Shown here in pieces: positions 52,304 through 63,279 of a DNA stretch of 64,000 nucleotides. The stretch is from Chromera velia (lineage: Eukaryota > Sar > Chromeraceae). The notes beneath the pieces are model-generated. The model was not told the origin of the DNA and did no database searches. It was given only the letters and a program-made list of their open reading frames with translations. Where the stretch lies: NCBI GenBank assembly GCA_018398765.1, contig JAHBMJ010005745.1, positions 172,269-236,268 of the forward strand, read 5' to 3'. A program made the position numbers and the translations under genes. Position 1 is the stretch's first letter; each line of letters begins with the position of its first letter.

Positions 52304-55300
52304 GTGACAAGCTCAGTCCCAACTTCGCAGGCATATTTATTTGAATTAAATGATGCATGTGCATATGATGCTCCGTCTGTGTGTTCCACGAATGTTGTTT
52401 CTTTGTGTGAGTGTGTTGATTCTGGTTTCCTGGGTGGGGAAGGAAAGGAGACGGCTCAAAGAAAGAGAAAAGAAGAGGACAATGGAGAGAGCCAGACCGA
52501 GTCGTTCTCATCTATCACCATGCCAGTGAGCAGTTCATCAGAGAGAGGACAGTCCCTGCCACCATCGCCACCATCGTCGTCGTGCAGATCTGAAGTATCG
52601 AGCACAATGACATCAAGTGAGTCAGACGGGGAGGAAGAGACAAGGGAGGAGGAAAAGGTAACCATTTGCGTGTAGAACGATAGAGGAATGACAAGAAGAT
52701 TGATGGGTAGTGACTCTTTCGCAGCAGAAATAGAAAAACAGAGAACGGATGTACTGGTGCTAATGGAAACGAGAACAGAAATGACAATGTGCAGTCTGAG
52801 TGGAGGAGGGATGGGGGGCACGAACTACCCGCTGGAGAGAGAAGGGAGGATGATGACAGCCACAGGAGGGGTTGCGGTTTTGTTGAGCAGAAGAGCAAGA
52901 AAACTGGGCTTCCAGACAGAAAAAGCAACAGAAGCAGCCGTTTTTGTATAGGCACCGGGATTTCCCCTGATAGTGGGACTGTATGACCCGCCAGGAGACT
53001 CTACTCATGAAAACGACGGCTTTCTTGAGGAAATAAGAGAGAAAGTGGAGGAAAAGAGAAGAGAAAGAAAGCAAAGAGGGGACAAACGAGTGAATGAAGT
53101 GTGCGTGTGCGGGGACTTCAATGCCAGGACAGCAAACAAAGTGCCTCTGGTGGTATAGGGAGGGAGAGAAGGAGACAAAGGAGGGGACGAATGGGAAAGA
53201 ATGGTGAGGGGGGGAAAGGCGGGGGAGGTGTACCAACCAGAGAGAATATCAGAAGATGAAACGGAAAATCGGAAAGGAAAGCTCTTCATAAGGTTCTGCG
53301 AAGACCTCGGACTGGTCCTACTGAATGATCTCAGAAAGTGTGCACTTAAAGAGGAAGGGAGGGAGCACGACTTTGCTTTTGATGGTCAGTGCACCTATCA
53401 GAGTACAGGGGGTGGCGAATCTCTCATTGATTATGTATGCGTGACTCCTTGTTTGCTTTTGTCTTGTGCATCCTTTTTGTTGTGTATGTTGACGAGTGTC
53501 CCTTTTGATCATGCATGTCTGAGACTGACCCTTAAAGGAGGAAAGAAGAAACCACCATAAGAAGAGAAGGAAAAGAAGGGAGAGAAAAAAGAGAAGGAAA
53601 AGAAGAGAGGACAAAAAGAGAAGAAAGGAGGGAAAAGACTGATCTTTAAAGAAACAGAAGAAGAAGAGGACAGAATAAGACCCAGATGGAAAGGGACTTT
53701 CACACAAAGAACGGAAAGAGAATTCATAGAAGAATTGGACAAGAGAGTCACCATAAAGAAGATAGGGGAGGTATTCCGAGAAGCAAATGGTAGGAAGAAA
53801 GGAGAAACCGTAGAGAGAGAAGCATTAGAAAGAGAATACAAGAAAATGAGACAGGTAAGAGAGGTGGGCACTAAGGCAACAAAAGAAGAGGGAAAGAAAA
53901 GGCAACGGAGAAGCCTTAGAAGCCGATGAGTCAGTGAGAAGAGGAAAGGCAGCGCAAAGAAGAATAAGAGCACTTGAAAGAAAAATCAGAAGGAAAATGA
54001 AAAACTTGAAACAGAAGAAAGGCGAGGGGACAGAAAGAGGGCAAGNAGGGAGAGAAAAAAGAGAAGGAAAAGAAGAGAGGACAAAAAGAGAAGAAAGGAG
54101 GGAAAAGACTGATCTTTAAAGAAACAGAAGAAGAAGAGGACAGAATAAGACCCAGATGGAAAGGGACTTTCACACAAAGAACGGAAAGAGAATTCATAGA
54201 AGAATTGGATAAGAGAGTCACCATAAAGAAGATAGGGGAGGTATTCCGAGAAGCAAATGGTAGGAAGAAAGGAGAAACCGTAGAGAGAGAAGCATTAGAA
54301 AGAGAATACAAGAAAATGAGATAGGTAAGAGAGGAAACATATAGGTGGGCACTAAGGTAACAAAAGAAGAGGGAAAGAAAAGGGAATGGAGAAGCCTTAG
54401 AAGCCGATGAGTCAGTGAGAATAGGAAAGGCAGAGTAAAGAAGAAGAAGAGCACTTGAAAGAAAAATCAGAAAGAAAATGAAAAACTTGAAACAGAAGAA
54501 AGGCAAGGGGACAGAAAGAGGGCAAGAAGAGAGATGGCAGAGAGAATACGAAGAGAGAAGAAAACAACTAGAAGAGGTAGAGAGAGAGAGGATCAGGATT
54601 GGGAAAAGGGAAGCATCCAAGGAAACAATGAGAAAGGTGCAAAGAATAAGGAAGGAAATAGGAGAAGGAGGATGCTGGAGAGTCTGGAGGAGACTAGGAA
54701 CAGAAGACAAAAAGAGAGAGCCGAAGGGGATGAAGGACAGTCTCATGATGGAACAAGTTACGAAAGGATAGGAAAAACAGACAAAGCTCCCAGACGATGA
54801 AGTGGAAACAGAAAAGAAAGAAGAATGCAAAAGATGCACAGCAGTAAGAGAAAAGAACACGAAGATAACTACCGAAAAAGAAGTGAGGGAGGCAATAAAA
54901 AAAGCAGGGAATCCTAAGAAAGCTGCTGGAAAGGATGGAATGCCTCCGGGTCTGCTCAAGTTGTATGAAAAATCTTAAGTGATGGTGAATGTATATGCTG
55001 ATTTGATTAATGCATCTTTTTGTTATGCGTGGTGGCCAGAGGGATGGAATGATTTACTGGTAATGGCATTGGTGAAGCCTGGCAAGTCATAGGCAGTGAT
55101 AGGGGGATGGAGAAACGTGCACCTGGCATGTGCAGATGCAAAATGGGGGGACACGATTCTCGGTAATAATGTAGAGAGAGAAGCAAGGCAGAACCCATGG
55201 CAGTTTGCATATAGAAAGAAAGTAGGAACATGCGATGCTATGTTTCTTCTTTTGTTTGTGATTGCCCACCATCTCTCTATGATTATGGCCCTCGTTGATT

Positions 55301-57524
55301 TCACTCGAGCTTTTGACGAAGTCAGGTATAGTAAGCTTGAGCAGCAACTGAGAGAGGCAGGGGTTTCAGAGGAGCTAATCCGATGGGCCCTGTCATCGCT
55401 CGAGAAAGTAAGAGCAAGAGTGAAAGAGACAGGAAAGTGGTATTCAGAACAGATAGGGACGAAACAAAGGGGGTCCAGTGGGCCCACTTTTTTCAAAGGA
55501 TACGTACACGACCTGTCAGAGAGAGTAAGAAAGGAAGGGAGGGCTGGGAGAAGGAGAATAGGAGAACAGGGAGAGAGACCAAAAGTACCGGTCGGAGAGG
55601 ATGGGAGGTGGGTGGATTTTTTCTCCGTATTATTTGCAGACGACACGACTTTGTTCAATGCAACAGACAGAGAATTGAACAAACTGCTGGAGAGATTGAG
55701 AAAGTACGTAGAGCCGCTCCGTCTCCTCTTTTCTGACAAATCGAGAGTACTAAGGTTTGGAAGGCAAAGGCAGACAGAAGAGATCAGAATAGGCAGCATG
55801 GTACTGAAAGAAGAGAAAGCACAGCCATTTTTGGGTCTGGTGCTTCCCTTAAACTGCGACCTCGATGTAATGATGGCAGACAGAGCAGTGAGAGCAGAGA
55901 GATGTATGCAAAGATTGATATGAAAGTTAGCCAGAGAGCCAGCTGTGCCGCCGGCAGAATGTTTTCATTTATTTAATCAGACGGTGCGTGCAGTATGGAT
56001 GTATGGATGTGAGATACACCCATGCGCAGACAGGGCCTGTGCAGAATTCGATGAAAAACAAAGATGCTTTGTGAGGTGGGTCTTGGGGCTAAGAAAGACA
56101 GAAAGCGCAGACAGTGTCACTACATTAATGGAGGGGGGGATGTTTCCAATTGACATTAAAGTGGCAGAGAAGATGATCAGATGGGTAAGAAAGGCACTAA
56201 AAGAAAAGAGGAAGGAGGCGATTGGGCAGGCTGTTATTCATTGCTTGAGAGGAGGAGTGGAGGATGAACTGAAGAGAGGAAAAAGAACAGAGTTGTATCC
56301 CTTTCACTTCTTTCTGCACTTGAAGAAATGCACACAGACACTATTTACAGAGAGAGGCCTTCATCCTTTTTTAAAAGAGAAGCTCTCAGGCCAGCCAGGA
56401 GAGATAGGGACACACGCAGTGAATGAAAGAGTAGATAGGATGGAAAGATGGATTGTAAACAAGACAGATAAAGAAATAAAAGAGAGGAAGAAAGAAATCT
56501 TTAGGTGGAGAATTGAGAGGGGAGTGAGAGAGAGAGATAGAAGAGAAAGAGAAAAAAGAAGAAATTTAAAGTTCATATGGCACACATACATCGAACAAAA
56601 ACAAACGGAAACAGATTGTAGCTCATTTTATTTGAAAAGGCATCAGAAGAAAGACCAAGAGAGGGAATGAAAATAGAGAAAGAAAAACTGGGATGGGTGC
56701 TCTTTTCTTATAGAAGGGTAGCACCAAGAGGAGAACATAGAAGGAGAGTAGCCTGCAGAGTAGGAGACAAGACGTTAGCGAGAACAAAGGGAAAAGTGCT
56801 AGAAAGAGGAGGGCAGAGAGTGCCGTTGGAGGAGAGACTCTGCCCTTATTGCAAAGGATGGATGGAAACAGAGGTGTTGGAGGATGAGATCTATATGCTG
56901 ACTGAGTGCCCGATTTATAATAGAGAAAGAGCGTACATGTATAGAATATTAGGAGCAGACTGGAACGAGGGAAGAGAAAAGAGAGCAAGAGAAGTTTGCA
57001 GAGAGAAAAGAGAAGGACAAAGAGGAAGACTGCACACTGAGGCTCTGTTCAAATTCTTAATGAACGAAGGGCATAGTACGGTGGATGAGTTTCTGGGGAG
57101 GGCGGCGTTCAGAAGAAGGGTGTTCAAGGAAAGCCCAGGAAGATACGCACCTGGAAGCTCGTTAGATGAAACAGTGCTGGCACAGAGATATGGAGTGATC
57201 ACAAAAAGAAAGGGAGGAACGGAAAGAAGAAAAGAAGAATACAAGACCATCCTGGAAGCAGGAAGACAGCTGAGGGAGGGAGAAGGAGAAATCGCTGAGA
57301 GAAGAATGGAGAGAGGGCGTGCACAAAGCCAAAGTGTCCTTTCGTCCTGTGTCATTGGATCGATTTTTGGAGCAGTCCCTTCTGAGCAGCCCATAGACCA
57401 AAGTATGCAAAGCGCAGATAGATTGTTGGTTGGTGGCCTAGGAAACCAGGCGGGCCATGGGGTGTGGTCTGAGCCTCAGCAATGGGGTACACCCCCCTGC
57501 TATTTGCAGGGGCGACCTCTATAA
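52304..57524 (+). pseudogene. LINE ORF2: endonuclease, reverse transcriptase, Cys motif (broken)
   Basis: The endonuclease part is in one frame from 52304 to 53560 but is cut by three TAG codons: one at the expected Trp of the family's WN start (ICV-stop-NDRGM, about 52674), one after AAVFV (52949) and one after VPLVV (53156). Catalytic-site motifs are otherwise present: MET, GDFNAR, IDYV and DH. The reverse transcriptase lies in another frame (RT core 55096-55923), with TAA after LKLYEKS and TAG after KPGKS where the other copy has Gln codons. The C-terminal frame (56667-57524) carries CPYCKGWMETEV…TECPIY. Frameshifts separate the three blocks. It cannot make a full polyprotein. Confidence 0.85.
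53577..54526. repeat. Diverged tandem copy joined by a single N
   Basis: 53577-54045 and 54047-54526 are near-identical parts of LINE ORF2, joined by one N at 54046. The right copy differs mainly by C-to-T or G-to-A changes plus a short insertion (GAAACATATAG near 54334). This looks like two LINE copies or alleles merged at a contig join. Confidence 0.8.
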
Positions 57525-57583
57525 GACAAAACGGCGACAGTGCTCTAGGGCACCACTAATCACTATCACTATCACTATCACTA
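57430..57583 (+). other. LINE 3' tail with two stem-loops and ATCACT repeats
   Basis: The 3' end contains CTGAG-C-CTCAG inside a GGGGTGT…ACACCCC outer stem, then CCCCTGC-TATTT-GCAGGGG, then GACAAAACGGCGACAGTGC and four ATCACT units. The same series closes the minus-strand copy (12983-13120) and the solo tail at 57837. Such tails are what LINE reverse transcriptases recognise. Confidence 0.75.
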
Positions 57584-57836
57584 AGTTAGTAAGAAAGCAA
57601 CTATAAAGGGGCTTTTGATCTTGATCTTGTCATGCAAGTGATAATGAATCGACGATTGTGCCTTTTCTGGTTAAAAAAGAAGCGTAATATGGGAACGCCC
57701 CGCCCTGCTAGCTCTGGCGATAGATAGACATAGTGGGAAGGCCCTAGGGCGGAACATATCAATCAATCAATCAATCAATATATAAAGCACGTCACATGCA
57801 AAGGCTTAGGCTGCATGTATGTAACAAAGAAGTTGA

Positions 57837-57985
57837 TTGAAAACGGCCTGGAAGAGATTCCAGGTGGGCCACGGGGTGTGGTCTGAGCCTCAGCGATGGG
57901 GCACACCCCTCTGCCGTTTGCGGGGGCGACCTCTACAAGACAAAACGGTGACAGTGCTCAAAGGCACCACTAAATCACTTATTCT
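57837..57985 (+). mobile_element. Solo LINE 3' tail (very short copy or LINE-dependent SINE)
   Basis: About 120 bases match the 3' tail of the LINE, including both stem-loops with changed loop and stem bases, and end ACTAAATCACTTATTC. The upstream part (57760-57860, AATC run, ATATAAAGCACG, GAAAACGGCCTGG) does not match the LINE. It is either an extremely truncated LINE or a SINE with a LINE-derived tail. Confidence 0.7.
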
Positions 57986-58381
57986 TAATCTTCCACCCGT
58001 CTATACGCAACAGTATTTAATTTTTACGTAGTTCATGCATGTATGCAATGAATATTAATAGTTTAATTATTTATAACAATATTAAAATAACAATTAAAAC
58101 CCGGAACATCAATGTTATGCTAGTATGTTATGCTACTGTAGCTTTAACCGTAGCTAGTAACACTGCCTACTATAGTGTTTTATTGTTAAGTTGTGTATTA
58201 TGCTAGATATTATATAGTATTATATATAATACATAGGTTAGATAATGATACTAAGGTAACATCTAGCTAGGGTAACATGGTATGGGCTTACTGGCAGATA
58301 CTGATAAAGTCACATTACGTTAAAAAAATGCACATAGAAGAGCATTCCAGTGATTTCACAACATCTGTAAGATATTTTTTT

Positions 58382-58413
<32 letters not shown>

Positions 58414-58440
58414 ACTTGAAGTTTTTAGTGGAGTGTGAAA
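57986..58440. other. AT-rich island with (AT)n
   Basis: AT-rich sequence without coding frames, including an alternating AT run at 58385-58413. Confidence 0.65.
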
Positions 58441-59077
58441 GCCAGCGCGTGCTGTAGACCGGCTGTAACAAACGCAGCATTAGACGCAGCAAGGAACATC
58501 TCTTTCGGTCTAAGTTTCGAAAAGAAATTCAAAGAACAAATAATTGAAGAGATGAAGTCGGAAGCGGTATGAGGAAAAGATTTATACACCCGTGAAACAG
58601 ATAACGTTGTTCTTTTTGTGTCTCTGATTGATCGTTTGTTCTTTTTCCTACTCGACGTCAAGGCCCGGTTGAAGGCCGTTCCCTCGATGAACCACTCGCT
58701 TCACTTCCCCCTTGGCATCATACAGGGACGTTTTCCTTTCCCTCCCCGCCCCGGACCCGTAAAAACGTATCCTTTCTCTCCCAAGAATCCATGAATGAAG
58801 TGGGCAACCCGCAACCGAGGTGCGACTCGACCATGCAATAGTTCACCCCTGTCACTCAACCAGGTCTACACAAAAAAAGAAGAGCCCATACAAAGCCAAA
58901 TCCCAATCTGCCTACACCCCCACCCCGTCGCCCGAAACGCACACTCATCCCAAGAGATTCTTCCACAGTACAAAGCAGCAGAAGAAAACTCTTCGAAAAA
59001 CGGCTTGTATGATTCCATCAACCGTTCTTTGATTGCATGCATGAAACTCTCTCTGTTGCTTCTCTCTCCGTCGATGG
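58441..59077. other. Spacer, no gene seen
   Basis: Between the AT-rich island and the stop of the ZCCHC10-like gene; no frame with splice-consistent partners was found. It contains the 3' flank of that gene. Confidence 0.45.
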
Positions 59078-59572
59078 TCAATCAGAAGTGTCTTCTCTTC
59101 CTCTTCCTGCGGGGGATCTCGGGGGAGAGGAGTGACTGTCGCTTTCCGACGGGTTCCTTCTCTTGTCCTTCTCCTCTCTGTCTTTTCTCTTTTTGACATT
59201 CTCCTTTGGAGACTTCCGATCCTCCCTGCTTTCTTTCCTCTTCTTTGCCTTCTTCTCTACATCAGAAGGAGACGAAGATCCTCCAGGGGAATCAGAGGAA
59301 GAAGCGGAAGAAGACGAGGAGTCGCTGTCGTCCCCCGAGGAGGAGGAAGAGGAAGACGAGTCTTCAGAAGAAGAAGAACTAGAGGAACTTGAGGAGGAGC
59401 TGCTAGATGAAGAAGAACTGCGACGGCGGCGCTTCTTTTGAGACTTCTTGGCTCTCCCTTTCTCCTTCCCCCCCTTCTTCCGCTTCTCCCCATTTCTCTT
59501 TTCCTCTTCACCCCTTCGAGGCTCCCCTGCTCTCCTCCAATCTCCATCTGTGATTCTGCAGGGGGGATACAG

Positions 59573-59635
<63 letters not shown>

Positions 59636-60724
59636 GTGCAATTACATATAAAACCTAAACATACGCGTGCGCGAATCAGAGAAGAGAACAGAAGAGACAG
59701 AGGGCTGGGAGGGTCACGAAGCCCCCCTCAACAAAAACCCGTACGTGCCCCCCCCACCCACACAAGCAACCCAGACAGAGACAACCCATCCGTCCCTCCA
59801 GCTAGCCCACTTTGGAATTTCAGGGACGTCGTCTTCCAGGAATTTCGGCCTCAGTCGGGGGTTTCTGCATGAGATCGAGGGAGGGAGGGGGAAGAAATGG
59901 GGGAAATTTTCTTTTGACATTCGACCATTGACATGATGCACTGGAGACACAGAGGCACACGAAAAAGGGGCCCGCAGGCAGTTGACCTACCAGTTGGGGA
60001 TGCAGGGTGGCCTCAAAGTCTTCAGGAAGAATCAGAAAAGACTGGAAGGAAGAATATTCATACAACACGACGCCTTTTTTTCTCGACTGACACGACCATG
60101 CAGTATTGTGTGAAGTATCGAAAATTCAGCACGGGTTTTCTCATCTGCTGCTCTCCTTTGACGCGACTTCTCGGGATTAAAAAAGACGGAGTAAAAGACG
60201 ACAAGGACCATACGGCGAACGCACAATCGAAAACCAAAAACAGAGACGAAGAAAAAGACAACTCGTCTCCCCGTGAACATACTCACTTGAGCACTTGTGT
60301 TCGGGTCGGTCGATGTTTGTAGGCTGCGTTTTGCGCTTTGCACTCATACGTCCAGCTGCATTCATCAAACATGCAGCCAGATGTTTGGTTGATTTTCAGC
60401 TTATGTCTCTCCTTTTCTTTCTTTCTTTCTGTCTGTCTTTCTTTCTGTCTGTCTGTCTGTCTGTCTTTCTTTCTTTCTTTCTCTCTCTGTCTCTCTCCCT
60501 TTGTTTCTTTGTTTAAGAAAGGAGGGGAGAAGAGTGGGCAAATTATCGACTGACCGACTGACTCACTTGAAAGGACGAAGGAGCGGAATGAAACGCGGAA
60601 AGAAGGCAGGAAAAAAAAGAAAAGAAAAGAAAAGAAAGAAAGGAAAGAAGGGAAGAAGGAAGGAAGGACGGAAGGAAAGAAAGCAAGAAAAGAAAGAAAG
60701 CAAGAAAAGAAAGAAAGCAAGAAA

Positions 60725-60757
<33 letters not shown>

Positions 60758-60796
60758 GAAGGAAGGAAGGAAGGAAGGAAGGAGGAAAGGAAGAAA

Positions 60797-60828
<32 letters not shown>

Positions 60829-61383
60829 AAAGAAGGAAGGAAGGAAGGAAGGAAGGAAGGAAGGAAAAAAGGAGAACAAAGAAAAGAATGAAGAAGAAAA
60901 GAGATTTATAGACATAGACAGAAGGAGAGTAATAACGAGAGAGTCAACTCACTGTCCCTTTTGAAGACAATTCTGGCATTGTTGCGTCCCTCCTCCCTGC
61001 AAGAAGCAAAGCCGAGAGAGTTTCAGGTTTCCACACCCGCTCTTTCTTCACGAACCTTAACTGAGAAATGCTGGAAGTCAAACTTGTAAGCACGCGAACA
61101 GGCGTATAGACTTGAAAAAACAAATTTCCTTCTAGGACTCTTTTCTTCGGTTTTCTTTTACGTGATCGCTTGAAGCTCGCAATTCCTCCTCCCCACATGT
61201 GAAGACCAGTTGAACAGAAAGAGCCAGAATTCAGCCTTCCAAGAGAGAGAGCACACAAGCCTCATTCGATTTTCTGCACACAGGAGCAGAGGGCGGCCAG
61301 TGTTCTCCGTGCACACCAGAACTGACCCCGCCTCCACCGCCAGGTTTTCTTCCCAGACCCCCGCGGAATCCCCCAAAGCTCAT
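59078..61383 (-). CDS. ZCCHC10: ZCCHC10-like zinc-knuckle protein, five exons
   Basis: Model: complement(join(59078..59555, 59811..59864, 60287..60355, 60953..60996, 61327..61383)), phase-consistent, 233 residues. After a Gly-rich start (MSFGGFRGGLGRK) comes a CX2CX4HX4C zinc knuckle, CQNCLQKGHWTYEC, whose His codon is split between exons 60953 and 60287. This is followed by YKHRPTRTQVLKNPRLRP, the segment that follows the knuckle in ZCCHC10-type proteins. The remaining two thirds are Lys/Arg-rich and then a long Ser run with acidic residues, as in animal ZCCHC10. Such proteins are small nuclear proteins, possibly RNA-binding; the precise role is unknown. The donor at 59811 (AAA-GTGGGC) is weak but is the only one found that keeps the Ser-rich frame. 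It is divergent from the gene at 62597. Confidence 0.8.
59574..59634. repeat. (CA)n(GA)n microsatellite next to a 3' splice site
   Basis: On the sense (minus) strand (CT)n(GT)n is followed within 20 bases by CCCCCCTGCAG, the acceptor of the last ZCCHC10-like exon. Confidence 0.94.
60413..60500. repeat. (CTTT)n(CTGT)n tract in a ZCCHC10-like intron
   Basis: Simple repeats on plus in the intron between exons 60953 and 60287; purine-rich on the sense strand, unlike the neighbouring tract. Confidence 0.9.
60600..60880. repeat. (GAAA)n/(GGAA)n tract in a ZCCHC10-like intron
   Basis: About 280 bases of GAAA and GGAA on plus, pyrimidine-rich on the sense strand, in the same intron as the CTTT tract. 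Confidence 0.94.
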
Positions 61384-62596
61384 CTTTCCTTCACCCTTCC
61401 GATCTGCGCACACTTCTCCTTTCTCCCCTTTTTTCTGGCTTTCGCTCAGCTGGTCGGTCGAGGAGAAAAGAATACTACCAGGTGGGCTGTCCCGACAGAT
61501 GAATGGCTGGATACAGCCGAAAGAACTCCGACAGGGACGAGACGGGGATGTTTGTCAGCAAATCAGAAGAGCGCTCCGCACCTTCGGTGGACGCAGCGAA
61601 GTGAATCAGCGCCCCAAGTTCTCCTGCTGAGACTCAAGCACGCATATTAATGTTAATGTGACAAGCCACCTGACTCGGCGTTCTAGCTGTGAGTGCAAGA
61701 TGTTAATTTAATTCCACTCTTGCAGGTAGAGATTCAATCACTCCGGCCGGCCATGGCCGGCCCTCTCTTGACACAAAATTCCCCTTTTAATTTTTGTCAA
61801 AAAAATGCGTCTCTAGAGCTCTTTTTCGCGTCACCACGCGCGCGGGCGTGCGAGATTCTCGTGGCACACATGCAGTCTTCGCGTGCACATGGACCACCAG
61901 AGTGCCGGCATGTGCCGGCTGGATCCGACCGTCGACCGATAAAATTGGAGAGAGTCTGGTTACACCGTTACATTCGCCTGGCACCAATGTTCTGCTGTTG
62001 ACATATCATCTCAAAACACGCATTGGTTGCGGCAAGCCGGGGAAGCTTGATTATTGGGCGTTGATCGAACTACTTTCTGTACGGCTCTGCGCTGGCTGGC
62101 ACAAAGACAGACAGACCGGCGGGTCGGATTCAGTCTGGCAGGTCCAGGCAGGATTCCTTCCTCCTTGTTCGATCGATCCATCGGTTTTCTAGAGGTGTCT
62201 TCGGCCTTTGCTTGAACCGACCCTGTGGATAAATCAGTTGGTGTTCCAGGAACACGTTTCTGATCGCAGATTTTGTGCTCGGTGTTTCGTTCTCAAGAAA
62301 GATAGATTTCCGTCTCTCTGAGTTCTCTTCGAGTGTCTGAAAAGACAGGAAGGAGAGAATTGAGTCTGAGGCCCAGTCCCTTCTTTTTACAATTCCTGAA
62401 CTTAACACGCAAGGAAACGAAGGTAACTGACACAATATAGATCAGGATTGCGGTCTTCCTGTTCTTTCCATTTTTGTTTGTCACCGGAATACAAATTCCC
62501 CGTTTGGAGTTTGCGGCTTGAGGACGAGCGACAGTGACTACACCTATATCGTCTTTCACTTGTTTGTTTGACAGGCAAGTCAAGAAATCGGAAGCC
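61384..62596. promoter_or_regulatory. Divergent region between ZCCHC10-like and Gln-rich genes
   Basis: 1.2 kb between two genes transcribed apart. It contains a perfect 18-bp palindrome GGCCGGCCATGGCCGGCC at 61745-61762 and no supported coding frame. Promoters for both genes should be here. Confidence 0.4.
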
Positions 62597-63231
62597 ATGG
62601 AGGGTAATGGAGGGAATGTCGCCTGGGGTGGCGTGGGTTCTGTCCAGTATGGGGGGGGGCAACAACAACAGCAAGGGCATTTCGGGTTCCCACAGCAGCA
62701 GGCCGCTCACACCGCAGTCTCGCAACAACAGCACGCCGCTGCGGCTGTTGCTGCTGCCATGGGCGCATACGGAAGTCAGTTTGCGTGTCTCTTCATTGTC
62801 TCCCTGGGCTGACCTTTACATTCTTTGCCCCCCTTTCCCTGTTTTCTGTGTTTCAGCACTGCGCGCTTTTGAGCGCAGAGCGTACATTGTGTTCTGGTAT
62901 TTGTTTGTGTCTGGTAGGTGTGGGTACGTGCGATTTTGCGTTTGCGGTGGTGTATCTATCTGGGGGGTTTTTGATGGTAGAGCGAGGCTTTGAATGTGCT
63001 GGAAGAAAAGCAGAAGTTGATTGATGCTTCCACTTCCAACAAAGAATGGGTCAAGGAAAGGACCTCCAAGCAGGTGTGCCGTACGAAAGATAAAAAAAGA
63101 CTTTGTCCACTTTGACGGTTTGTGATCTCCTGTCTAGTCTCGAGAATATCAGTGACTCAAGCAAATTTCGTGCCCAGACGCTTCCGTGATTTCTGGGTTT
63201 TTGCTTTGGCCTGTCCTGTCCTGCTCGCTCG

Positions 63232-63279
<48 letters not shown>

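Larger units (their letters stand above)
48480..57590 (+). mobile_element. Long, decayed LINE (APE-type non-LTR retrotransposon)
   Basis: In order: a possible upstream frame (48563-48950), an open ORF1 (50238-51320), and an ORF2 with an APE-type endonuclease (DVLVLMETRT, GDFNAR, LIDYVCVT, FDHACL), a reverse transcriptase (GKDGMPPGLLK, VDFTRAFDEV, FADDTT) and a C-terminal CPYC…TECPIY motif. The element ends in a 3' tail with two stem-loops and ATCACT repeats (57430-57583). ORF2 is broken by stops and frameshifts. The 5' limit is a guess. The part between 53577 and 54526 is affected by an assembly join. Confidence 0.85.

Noticed and set aside
53931-54959. 342-codon minus-strand frame
   Set aside because: Antisense of purine-rich LINE ORF2; no motifs and it spans an N.
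60016-60056. Candidate exon with LPEDFEATLHPQL between ZCCHC10-like exons
   Set aside because: Including it breaks the phase or creates a stop. Joining 60287 directly to 59864 gives the TQVLKNPRLRP sequence expected after the knuckle.
62986-63072. Candidate exon ALNVLEEKQKLIDAS in the Gln-rich gene
   Set aside because: Looks protein-like, but its phases do not fit the chosen neighbours; left out of the main model and mentioned as possibly alternative.
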